NCBI GenBank assembly: GCA_000499405.2
Contig: HG738137.1
Location: 4,774,001-4,838,000 of the forward strand
Origin: Onchocerca volvulus
Lineage: Eukaryota > Nematoda > Chromadorea > Rhabditida > Onchocercidae
Reading direction: 5' to 3'
DNA length: 64,000 bases
Below the pieces are notes generated by a model. It was not told the origin of the DNA. It made no database searches and was given only the letters and a program-made list of their open reading frames with translations. Made by a program: the position numbers and the translations under genes. Positions 26,801-37,474 of the stretch are shown piece after piece (the first letter of the stretch is position 1; every line of letters starts with the position of its first letter).

Positions 26801-28967
26801 AAATTTTCTTAAATAAACTCACGAGTTTAGAACTGGAAGACATTTCAGTATCATTCGATTCCAATTTTTTTACCAGTATACGAATTGTGCGATCCCGCTT
26901 ATTCAGTGCAACTTCATTGATAGCATATGCTTTTGCCAGCCGCTCTTCACAAATCTAGAAAAGCTATATTGAATAAGCAATGTTTATTGAGAAATGAAGT
27001 GATTGAGGAGCTCAATTCTCAAGTTTGCATTATGTTCATTAATTAGCCAAGATATCAATCTTGCAAATGAAGAGACAACTTAGGAAAGATATGACATTTT
27101 TGTGTTAACATAATTTTGTTAATTGCAAAAACCAATTCAAATCATTTCGAAGGTTAGAATTCAGTTAATACACATTCTACAAACATGATTGAAATTGACT
27201 TGAAAATCAAACGAGAAATTAATATAAGTAGAAATAAGTTGAGACTATATTTCTGCAACCATTTAAAACTGACAAAGATAAATCAAACCTGTTTCTGATA
27301 TTCTACTTCTTGTTTAGCTTCGTTTGCAATCTGCTGAAGTTTCGTCAATTCATCTTTTAATGACTCACAGCATGTTTTTTCCTTCATATAATGAGCAGTC
27401 TGTTTGGCTAAGTTATCTTGAGCAAGTTTCAGTTGATCTTGCAACTGAGTAATTTCATGTTCCATTTTCTTTCGATGTTTTTTTTCATCAATATTTTGTT
27501 GAAGGAACTTTGAACGCAATCTCTCGATTTCCCTGCGCAACATTTGGGATAGTTAATCAATATCAAATGGAGCTCTTCTAAATGATTAATAGTCCAAAAA
27601 AAAAAAAATCGAATGGGTCATGACAAATAGCAACACTAGATTTTATTATTTATGACGATAAATGATAAGCTAGCATTAGTTTTTGAACTTACATTCCTCT
27701 CTCCGATATCAGCGAAATGGTACTCAAAGAACTGTCGCCCTGACTTTCACTACCATCATCGTGTTCACCATGTCTTTCAGGTTGATGAAGCTGAAAACCG
27801 AGCAAGGAATTGAAATGAAAAAATCAACATTTTACTGCAACTGAATAAACCCTCAGTAAAACAATTTAATTTTAGACCAAAAGCCGCCATAGGAGCGACC
27901 TCTTTCAATTCGGCTGCAAGTTCATCCCTATCCAAAAGAAGCCTTTCGCGTTCCTTTTCCCAATCATTTCTTTCACTTTCGAATTTCAATCTTTCTTCAT
28001 CGAATTTTTTCTTTTGTGAATGCCACATTTGTTCCATTTCTACTCGGCGAACTTTCTCATTATCCAGTTCTGTCTGCATCGTTAAATACTAGAAAAAAGG
28101 ATACTGAAAAGTTTTATTTTCCTAAAAAATTTTACAGAATTTTCTGAATTCCAGGATGTGTGGATATCAGAAGTCATTTGGGAAAAAATCAACGTTAAAG
28201 TAGAGATGGTGTCAATATATTTCAAGGCAATTTTGATAAGCTATTCTCTTCACTTTTCCTTGTGTTTTTCAAACAATGAACAAGTAATAAGAAATAAGTG
28301 GAAAATCAAAATGATTTACTTCTTCTGCAAAATTCTTCCCTTCACTGTCCACTATTGATGGCAAATTTCTTTTCAACATAAAAACCTGTGATTTCAAATC
28401 AAATACTTCCGCTTTAAGCTTTTTGTTTTCCTCCTTAGTTTCAGCTATATTTAGATATGCACGACGATGCGGTAACGATAAAGTACCTGAATTTTTCGGC
28501 AAGTGATATTTTAAAATAATTATGAACAAAATCAGGAATTTATCAACATCAACATTCTGGCCACAAGAAAAGGAAAAATAATCATAAATTAACCTTCACT
28601 GAAAGCTGTTGCGACAGGTGTTGCATCTGAAGAAACACTTCTGAAAAATCCTTCGTCTTAAATTAGGAACTACATATATAAATCAAATTTCGGACAATAT
28701 ATATAACCTTGTACGTTTAATTGTATTGGGAGTTGAAGCACTATTTTGATAATCCAAAGGCGTGGACTCGTTTTGGAAAATGTTGACCTGAAAGACTAAG
28801 ATTTCATCAGAAAAACATAACCGGAATTCTGATTTTCCTTGATTTGCAAGAAATACCTGCGTCGGTTTATGAGTACTGAGAAGAGATTTGGCTTCTTCAG
28901 TCAACGAATCCTGCATGGCATCCTGACTATCTTGATCGTTGATCTCGTAAACAAAATTGCGCTCCAT
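20840..28967 (-). CDS. spd-5: Probable SPD-5 ortholog, centrosomal coiled-coil scaffold
   Basis: A minus-strand gene of roughly 27 small exons and about 1,250-1,300 residues (estimate), almost all predicted coiled coil. In worms, SPD-5 builds the pericentriolar-material scaffold. The start is ATG at 28967 (MERNFVYEIND); an upstream in-frame GTG is not needed. The first exon is 28857-28967. Near residue 100 (about 28440-28380) lies TKEENKKLKAEVFDLKSQVF, which has the layout of the CM1-like motif near the SPD-5 N-terminus. The centre (25822-25323) reads ACARLFEKLRGTANFLQ, then TLLEELGAGD, a block I recall as strongly SPD-5-like. Near the C-terminus are EADQVVQKLKVISN (about 21700) and a final basic helix MNEIGKAMKATTREVRRAG. 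The protein ends SAKNYK, stop at 20840-20842. A centrosomin/CDK5RAP2-type protein is the alternative; generic coiled-coil similarity is a risk. SPD-5 comparison is from memory, not alignment. Confidence 0.72.
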
Positions 28968-30305
28968 ATTATCCACTGTGATGTTTTTAGATGTCAGTCT
29001 AAATTAATATCAGTTATGCCTTTCCTTCATTATCGTCGTATCCGATCTTAAAAATCAGTCTTGGGCTACAAATGCCAAAATAATCCTTTGGAAAGAATTG
29101 TAATTGTGAATGACATAATCAATAATATTATATCTACATCACTGACCATCATGACTATCTAGCAAAGCAATTTACAGCTAGATGGCAAGAATAGATACAC
29201 AATGCTGACCACTAACTCACGCCACTTTCATTCTTTTTAAGGAAATATGGTGTCAAACTTGAGAAGTTTGGGAATGAATGAGCAGAATTCAGCTTAAGCA
29301 ATGTCAAATTATGGCATCACTGATTGATTACTCATTTCATCATTTCTGAATTCACCTTCGAATTTCCCCCTTCCGTATATGACATAGTAACACTACTCAA
29401 CTTCCCATGATTCCTCATAACTCACTCTCATGACACCTTCATTTCTCATCAAGTTGACACCAATGCAAACAATATTTGAACTTTGCTTTTAGCGCCTTCA
29501 ATTTGAAATAGAATGTCGTGAAGCAGCGCAAAAGCAGTAGACGTGTTTCAACGATCATTTTCGTTTAACACAAGGAAGTTTTATTATTGGGAAACTCTGA
29601 AGCGGCCGGAAATATGTTTGTAATCCTTCGTTCTAGGTACTTTTGAATTTGCAAATTTTGACCTGAAATTAGTCGTCCTCTTCTTTATCCTCATCCTCCT
29701 ACTCCTTTTGCGGGTGTGTGTCCGTACTCTCTCACTCTTTCTTGCAGTGACTCATCAGCCTTTCCTGTGTTCTATCTCAATGACTTATTCAATTCACGTC
29801 CCCAATTGTCACCATCACTCTTCCATTTCAGACTTTTTGACATGACGCTTCACGCATAAATTCCGATTCCACGTTATGTTGAGTAACCATAGAGGAATGT
29901 CGGGGGAACTGTATGTTCATACATATTTATTCTCTGCTAAACAGATCATTTTTCACTGTTCATCATTTCACACTCAGACCAAAAGCATTCGGAAGCTAAC
30001 TTCAGCCGATAACCGAGCTTGCTCGACTTCTCAGCAAACAGACGTCGTACTGGTGCATGTTTGTTGTGCTGCCAGTATTATGCATGTAAGGCAATTTTCA
30101 GAAATGAATCGCACTCGACAAGTAGATGAATGTATGTTGGGTACCCGGCATGACACAACACACTCCCGTTGTCACCTCACTCGATGATGGGTCAAGATGT
30201 GTGTTCATACTTTACTAATGTTTACTTACAACGCTGCAGAGAAGTGGAAGGGTGTGACAGCGACAGTTCTATAGGTAAACGCAATTTGGCACACACATAC
30301 ACATA

Positions 30306-30386
<81 letters not shown>

Positions 30387-31564
30387 CTTACCGCACAACC
30401 ACTTGATGAGCGAGCAAAGATGTATGTATTTGTGTGTGTCTGTTTATCTCCACCTTTTATGAATGTTGCTTAACTTTTTCGTTTATTTGCATGCATTTGC
30501 ATTCAGCGATTAATGATAGTGCACTGAGAAGACGGACGTGGCAGGCGATTTTCTTCAAATTTCTGGTCAGAATGGTTCAACTGAGCTCCGTAACTTTTAT
30601 TAGCGTAATGGCACGAAATAGACGTTCAGATGTTCGGAATTGCAGGAATTCATTCTACTGAATCTTTGCATGCGACGAGTTTCTGCTCGATAGTTTCCTA
30701 ACATGGACTACTTCCTTTGCAAGTTCTTTGCTAGGAAGGAAAAATGCCATTATTATATCGAATTACGGATCGATCCTTGTCTTTTCTCCTTATTGCATGA
30801 CAGTTGTTGATATGTTGGCTCACCAAGTGAACCAAGCAGTGTTAATCATTCGTTATTCCAATAATCATTAATTTCTTAGGTTTGATTGTTTCGCTTTAAT
30901 AGATCTCTTCAAGAATCAGCCCTATTCTCGATTTCAGCTTTCTGATTTGTATCTCGTTATGCTTCATCGCCATGTTAGGATGAGATGTCTTAGTCGGATT
31001 TCCCAATGGACAATTTAATAAACATAAGAATTGATCAAGTATTTTTGAAAAAAATGATTATTGCTATTAATTATTTGTTGAGTTTTTTTTAGTTTTATTT
31101 CGAAAAAAAAAAAAAAAAAACTTGCCTGCTTCAGTAAGCAGGATGAAGGAAAATTATTTTAGCAGGATTTACATTAAACTTTGGCCTTCTCTTTTCTGAT
31201 CATGTCATTACTTTTCTATAACTAAAGATTATAAATCATAAATTTTGCCACTTATGTATCGAGTATCTCTAGAAAGATTGAAGAAAAAAGTTCTCAAGGA
31301 TACTATTTCATATATGCTTTAAATAACTTTTGGTTGTCATTGGTATTTTTGAGCAGTGTCTCTCATTAACTATTCGGAATTGATCATTCCATCGAATTGG
31401 AATTTTTGTCTCGTCAAGAAATCATCCTAGAAATTCAAGTTTTCCAGAATAGTTCCTATAAAAATTGTATTTGAATCCATCATTGTGAAGAAATGGAATT
31501 AATCGTTGCATGAACTGGTAGTTAAATATTTTGCAGAAAATTTCGCTAAATTAAATGACGTAAC
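28968..31564. other. Divergent intergenic region between the SPD-5-like gene and aha-1
   Basis: About 2.6 kb between two start codons that point away from each other, so it should hold both promoters. It contains a CA microsatellite at 30290-30386 and poly-A/T runs. Short open frames at 29876-30187 and 30434-30661 lack domains or splice support. A TTTTGCAG site at about 31529-31536 may be the aha-1 trans-splice acceptor. Confidence 0.5.
30290..30386. repeat. (CA)n microsatellite
   Basis: Nearly uninterrupted CA dinucleotides over about 95 bases; the first 20 bases contain a few CATA interruptions. The repeat lies in the divergent promoter region and creates a false open frame rich in Thr-His. 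Confidence 0.97.
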
Positions 31565-34500
31565 ATGTCGAATGGGAATGTTCAGGAAGCGATATCAATC
31601 CCAGGATCATTAATGGGGCAATCTCTAGATGCTTGGCCACAAAATATGTCAGTTATTTATATTTTTATCACTCATTATCGGTGAAAAAACGACATTTAAG
31701 AGTACTTGTAATTGGCAGGACGGATAATGGAGGATTAAACGGATCAGTATCAAAATACGCACGGATGGATGGAACTGGACAAAGAATTGGTGAAGGTGAA
31801 GATCCTGGGTCGGATAGTAAAGAGCGGTTCGCACGTGAGAATCACAGCGAAATTGAACGGAGGAGGCGGAATAAAATGACGCAATATATTAATGAACTCG
31901 CTGAAATGGTACCTCAGTGCGCTGCTCTTGGTCGTAAGCCGGATAAGCTAACTATTTTACGGATGGCTGTCTCTCACATGAAGGTATATCGAGTTTCTCT
32001 TAGACGTGATTGTAGATGATTTCAGGCTGTGATGATCTTTGTATATTAAGCTATTTAAGTAAAATTTAACAGCAAACATAAGCGGTTTCCTATTTCATGT
32101 TGAAATGTTTTGGTGCATATTAGTATAAGTGAAGGTAGTTATCTATTACAGGCAATTCGTGGTGGTTCACAAAATGAATCTTCGTATAAGCCTTCTTTTT
32201 TGACGGATCAAGAGTTGAAGCATTTAATCTTAGAAGCAGCCAATGGCTTCTTGTTTGTTGTTTGTTGCGATACGGGAAGAATTCTTTACGTAGCCGACTC
32301 AATTGTTCCTGTTCTCAACATGCGCCAGGTTTGAAACTCATCAGCACAGCTCTGTTTAAAATGATTTATTAGAAAGTTGCTTTCCATTGCTCGGATTTTA
32401 TACATTTCGAAGCTACTGAAATATTAGATTTGTTTTCAGATAACTTTAGCTTATCTTCCGATGAAAGTAAAGCTACCGTCAGCTCATTTTCAATAAAATG
32501 CGAATAGCAGCTGATGGACCATAATATTTTTCATGAGTTCTAATCCCAACGCACAGTATTTTTTTTACTGCCAATAGTAACACGGATGTTATTATTGATG
32601 AAAAAAACATATTTTTATAAATTTATAAATCAGTTGGTTTTCACTATTTCATTGTTGACAACATTCCAATTTTGTTATCCGTTATTTTGCCTGCATGCTT
32701 CATTTCCCTATTTTCTTTTTTTTAATGGATTTAAATTGTTAACATTTAAGGATGATTGGCTGCATCATGTTATCTATGACCTAGTACATCCTGATGACAT
32801 AGAAAAAGTGAGGGATCAACTGTGTGGAAGTGAAGCAAGCTTGAATCGAGTGCTTGATTTGAAAACCGGTACTGTTAAAAAAGAACAAAGTTCTATTCGT
32901 GTTCATATGAGTTGCCGCCGTGGTTTCATTTGTAGGTAAATAGTTTCTGTTTTAAGTAATTTATCCAATAAAACTAGTGTACTTCGATATCAAATCTTAT
33001 AGCGGCTTCCTTTTTATATTTAATGAGTTAAAAAATTCAATTTTTGAATGGTTGATCTTCTAAATTCTCTGCCGGCAAAAAAGATAAAATCGAGAATAAA
33101 AATACGCAAAATAATTGTCCGATATATTACAATAGACAACGCAATGTGGAATAAGCTCTAGAACATCAATTTGTGAACTATAACAATTTACATTAACTGT
33201 TGTTGATATTATTGATATGTGCAACAAAATTTGTATGTATATGCCATATATATTCTGTCTAGAATGAGACTGGGGCCTTTGGAACCTCTTCATCGTCTTT
33301 GCAATCGACGGCCTATTTTCACACACAACGGACATAATTATGTAGTAGTACACTGTACTGGTTACATCAAGAATTCACCGCCGAGTGGTCTTGGACTCGA
33401 TTCACCACCATCGAGCTGTCTTGTTGCTATTGCACGATTACAAGTTGCCAGTATGCCAATTAATAGTGAACAGAATTCCGCTTCGCAATTTTCAGTAAGA
33501 CTTGCAGAGGATGGTAAAGTGAGCTATTACAATTTTGTCTTGAAATTTTGTCTTGAAAGCTATTACAATTTTGTCTTGAAATTTTAACATATTTTCTGAT
33601 ACTTATCCGAAATATTAAAGCACTGTTTATTTCACGGATTTTATAGATAACATTTGTGGAACAGAGGGCCGCAGTTCTGTTGTCTATGCCCACGGAACAG
33701 ATTTTAGGACGTTACTGGTGGCAAATTGTACATCCTGCAGATGAACAAACCATGCACGATACTTTTATGCATATTATTCAAGTAATTGATGTTATTTCCA
33801 TCATTTTAACATTTTAATCTTCCCACTTTCTATTTATTAAATATCAAATTACTCTAAGTGATATATTTAAAATTTTTACGACCCAGTTTGAAAAATTATT
33901 GCATAAATTTTATTTATTGATATATTTCGATATACTGGGATATTATTTCTTATAACTTTGCCTGTCATTATGCTGACAATGGTACTTTGTTTCAGAATTC
34001 AATAGAGCTACACTACTAATAGTATTAGTTTGCTCGAATCATTTTACATTTTGATCTTGATCTACTGACATTGTTTTGCAGGATCAAGATAGACAAATAT
34101 CAGTTCGATTAAGAACACAAACAGATTTTATCCCATGCGCAGTCACCGCCCATAGATTTCTAAATCCATATTCGGAGCAGTTTGAATATGTGGTTGCTAC
34201 GCATATAATGATTCCGAATGATAATGAAAGCTGGCAAGCCGGTTCTCAGGTAAATTGACTCATCAGTGGAAATGGAAGCAGAACTATAATTATCATTTGA
34301 TTTTCATGTCATTTTGCTATGGAATTATCAGAATTTGCTGATGAGAGCGAAACAGAGATGAAAAATAAGGGATGGTTTAATAATGTTGCTGATTTTACTA
34401 GACATTTAGTTGGCAAAAATATTCCATTGTTCATCATTCTCACTATTAAGTTTGTTAAGTATATGATTTCAGGTGTTTCCAACAACATCATCTGAATTCG

Positions 34501-34619
34501 AGCCATCATCAAGTAATGAGTGGTCATCCACTACCAGCTTCGGATCAGATGGTATTGTATCTGGCAGCAGAAGACATATGTGGAGTATGGAACAATGGGA
34601 ACATTATGGTCAGCGGTAA
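31565..34619 (+). CDS. aha-1: ARNT-type bHLH-PAS transcription factor (AHA-1)
   Basis: ARNT/AHA-1 is the common dimer partner of AHR, HIF and other bHLH-PAS factors. Eight exons (31565-31647, 31719-31983, 32152-32328, 32751-32935, 33263-33518, 33647-33781, 34082-34249, 34473-34619) join to 471 residues. The bHLH domain contains [15 protein letters not shown], then [20 protein letters not shown] and [16 protein letters not shown] follows: [20 protein letters not shown], then [17 protein letters not shown] and [18 protein letters not shown] includes [13 protein letters not shown] and [14 protein letters not shown]. The C-terminal tail is Ser-rich and short ([12 protein letters not shown]... to EHYGQR), as in nematode AHA-1, without the long vertebrate transactivation domain. 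The start [11 protein letters not shown] is the first in-frame ATG and splices into [10 protein letters not shown]. Identity is very secure. Confidence 0.96.
33522..33585. repeat. Tandem duplication beginning just inside an aha-1 intron
   Basis: Two copies of a 36-base unit beginning AGCTATTACAATTTTG lie at 33522-33557 and 33558-33585 (second partial). They start three bases after the donor site of the fifth aha-1 exon. Confidence 0.8.
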
Positions 34620-35580
34620 TAAATAATATGAGCTTTTGCATTAATTGATTTGCTGACTACCATGATATTTCATGTTTTTGTATACGATTAATTCATTATC
34701 TGTAAAGATATATGCATAAATTTGTAAAAGAAGATATTCAATAATAAATCTATATAAAACGGTGTGATAACAGGATAACAATAGAAACAACTGCAACTGC
34801 ATGGTCTAAAATACACATTTTTGAATTCCTTGCCATGTTTTTATCAGACATATTTGAAAAGTAGCCAGTTATAAAATAATATGATAATACATACTATTTC
34901 TTATCATAAAGTTTCTTAAAAAAATAGTCATTGAGTCCTGATATTGAGATCCTTTTTGTTTCATAAAGTATTTGAAAGGATACGGTTGCAGGTATTTGGG
35001 AATTCAAAAATTGGACGGTCCATTTAAATAAGATTGCATTATCCTTGCAGAGGTTAATAATAAGATTGAAAAAAACTGAGGTAGTGAATTGATGCTATAT
35101 GAAGCAAGGTGCTAATCTGCAACTCGTGATCATGTTTATCTAAAGTATTTCATAATAGAATGGTTTCTGATCAAGTAAAGTCGGTCCCGTCAAAGCAACA
35201 TTATTCTATTCCTGCTTGTGAGAAGCAAATCACGAGAGATGTTAGACGTGATTTTCTTTTTTAAGAGCGTGTTAAACGCTCTCGTGGTTTGCTTCTTATA
35301 AGCAGAAATAGAATAATGTTGCTTTGACGGGACCGACTTTGCTTGATCAGAACTCACCCTATCATGAAATACTTGTGTTTCAACTCATCACTAACATGAT
35401 CATGAGTTGCAAATTAACATCTTGCTTCATATAGCATCAACCCACTACCTCAATTTTGTCCAATTTTATTATTAACTTCCGCAGGGATTATGCAGTCTTA
35501 TCAAGATGAACCATCCAATTTCTGAATTCCCAAATATCTACAACCACATCCTTTCAAATACTTTATGAAACCAAAATGTA
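34620..35580. other. Convergent spacer between aha-1 and mL43
   Basis: Between the two stop codons there is about 330 bases of AT-rich 3' flank, then the second foldback element. No gene is visible. Confidence 0.6.
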
Positions 35581-35583
35581 TCA
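34949..35583. repeat. Long inverted repeat (foldback/MITE-like element 2)
   Basis: Two arms of about 300 bases are inverted copies. The left outer part has GTTTCATAAAGTATTTGAAA, and the right end (about 35551-35573) has its complement. Further matching blocks include TATTTGGGAATTCA, GTTAATAATAA, ATGCTATATGAAGCAAG, and GTCGGTCCCGTCAAAGCAAC with its complement at about 35318-35337. The centre near 35260-35280 carries a smaller palindrome (AGAGCGTGTTAAACGCTCT). There is no open frame for a transposase. The right end touches the mL43 stop codon. Confidence 0.88.
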
Positions 35584-36893
35584 GTGTGAATCATTGATTT
35601 TTTCATCAACTAACGACGATATATATTCTGTAGCTGACGGTTTAGCAGTGCGATGACGCGAAAATTTTTTCTCCGACAATTCGGAAATATTTAATTCGGA
35701 ACTAATATTGAGCATTGGATTCCACATTCCTTGCACCGAAGAGACTTGAGCAGATTGCCGCGAAATCAAATCAACTACCGGAAGACCACTTCGAGTCCGT
35801 AATAGATTGAAATGTCTCTCGACCTGTTCTATATCGAAATTTTTTAAAACAATCTGAATTATGCGTCCATTTCCATATTCCGCTCTAACTACTGGAATAT
35901 TCTGTCTGTAAATAAAGATCACTATGTCAGGTTAATCATACAGGAATACTAATAAATCAGATGTCCTTCTTCTCTACAAATGAATTTCGACTACATAGAA
36001 CCGTAGTCTTTAACTGCTATAATTCTGTATTGCAGGAATGACAGCAGTTCAAGAGATACAAAAGCATATGCATTGAAAGCATGACAAAATCGTAAAGAAA
36101 TGCTCATTTGCACGGTTGACGAAGAACAGGAAGATTATAGCAACGAGGATTTCGTCAGATAATGGGTTGAATGGGCGCTGATAGCATTATACTCTTCCAG
36201 AAAATCAACGCGTGGGGATGATTCCAGATGCACTTGCACCATTATCTGCAGATAGGTTGTACAGTATGGAGACCAATGATTTGGGATTAGGAAAGAAGCA
36301 GGGAACCCGAAAGGACTTGAAAGGTCGGATTTTGAAGCTGAAGCCAGTTCGAATTCGAGTACGAGTTTAAGTCCAAATTTTTACTTAAATCCGGCAGTTC
36401 AGTTGAGCAATATTCTTCTTTACGAGCGACAAAGAAAAGAATAACCTAGTGATCAATTTACTGGGATATTCTCTAACTAATAAGTGCTTATAACATGAAC
36501 GAAGAATCGCTCCTCCATCAAAATAAAGCTTTCTTCAAAAGGTTCAAACAGCTTTCGTCTCTACCACAACGACATAATAAAAAATACTTTTCTGACAAAG
36601 AAAATTAAAAAAAAAAAAACGACAAACCTGATGGGCTGTACATAAACGACTACAGAGGGGTTCTGTGATGCGAACTGAGACAATAATCCACTGCCGATGA
36701 AGTGTCGCACCCCAGAGCTGCATTCATTCTTGCGACAGAATCGAATGGTGATCCGATGGAGCTGGGGGATATATTTAGTTACAGCGTTGCTGAATGGCGT
36801 GCAGGGATAGCCACTCATGCGCCATCCATAGTTTAACTGCATCGCTGCCGTATAACATACCTTAATCCTATCTACACGTGGTTTCGATGGCAT
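35581..36893 (-). CDS. MRPL43: Mitochondrial large-subunit ribosomal protein mL43
   Basis: Two exons, 36628-36893 and 35581-35905, join through codon R to give 196 residues. The family signature is clear: YIPQLHRITIRFC, SSGVRHFIGSGLLSQFASQN, PSVVVYVQPIRQ, then AEYGNGRIIQIVLKN and LLRTRSGLPVVDL, and the QGMWNP motif near the end of the conserved part. This thioredoxin-fold/L51-S25-CI-B8 family protein sits in the mitochondrial 39S-type subunit. The C-terminal 45 or so residues (Ser/Lys-rich) extend beyond the conserved core. The stop codon lies at the edge of foldback element 2, so the 3' UTR must run into that element. The 722-base intron holds odd coding-like sequence on the opposite strand. 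Confidence 0.92.
36034..36444 (+). pseudogene. Possible degenerate coding remnant inside the mL43 intron
   Basis: One frame from 36034 to the stop at 36442-36444 is coding-like for most of its length but is broken by several in-frame stops. It includes CTVDEEQEDYSNEDFVR, WVEWALIALYSSRKSTRG and, at the end, SSTSLSPNFYLNPAVQL then SNILLYERQRKE. A second frame covers part of the gap with MIPDALAPLSADRLYS. The base composition is also less AT-rich than the surrounding intron. I do not recognise the parent protein. It may be a decayed gene fragment or chance; it is reported at low confidence. Confidence 0.25.
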
Positions 36894-37474
36894 TGCGCTT
36901 CTGCAAAGAAGGATTTATTATCACATTAAGATTTATGTGGACAAAGCAACACGCATTCAAACTAGGCAGTTTGATTTATTGAGAATAATCTCAAATTAGG
37001 AGAATTTCGTATGCTTTTCTTGAACTTCATTATTTTCTCTCTCCATTTCTCATCGACGTAAAACTAGAAGTTTGCTTTATACATAACGTCTATGAAATAT
37101 TTATAAAAGAGCATAAGGCAGTTATTTCACAGAAGCTCCGAAACTTTTCATTCGAACAATGTCGAATAACAAATGGTATTGTACCTATATCTGATAAAAC
37201 TCAAGCAAACAGTCCCTACAAACGAAAAATAAATCTACAACAAACTGGAGATAGCAATGTGCGAGGGGTAGGAGACAAGGAATTTGCATATCGGGCAAAT
37301 TGAAAGCGTTGAAAATGTGCAACGAACAAGGGAATGTACCTGGCCAAGTTTTCGGAAGGTTTAAGAGAGGTTAGGAACGTTGGGTTCTGCGAATGATTTT
37401 GTGTTGTAAATTTGGGTTGCGAAATATGCCATATATACGAAATAGAATGTATAATAATGAATTCAGGAAGTGTT
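36894..37474. other. Divergent promoter region between mL43 and RTF2
   Basis: A 0.58 kb spacer separates two divergent start codons. No repeat or extra gene is visible. Open frames on both strands around 37216-37494 have no domain support. Confidence 0.5.

Noticed and set aside
28968..28976. Three-codon N-terminal extension of the SPD-5-like gene starting at GTG
   Set aside because: A normal ATG follows at 28967; a non-ATG start is unnecessary.
30169..30462. 97-codon frame rich in Thr-His
   Set aside because: It is the translation of the CA microsatellite.
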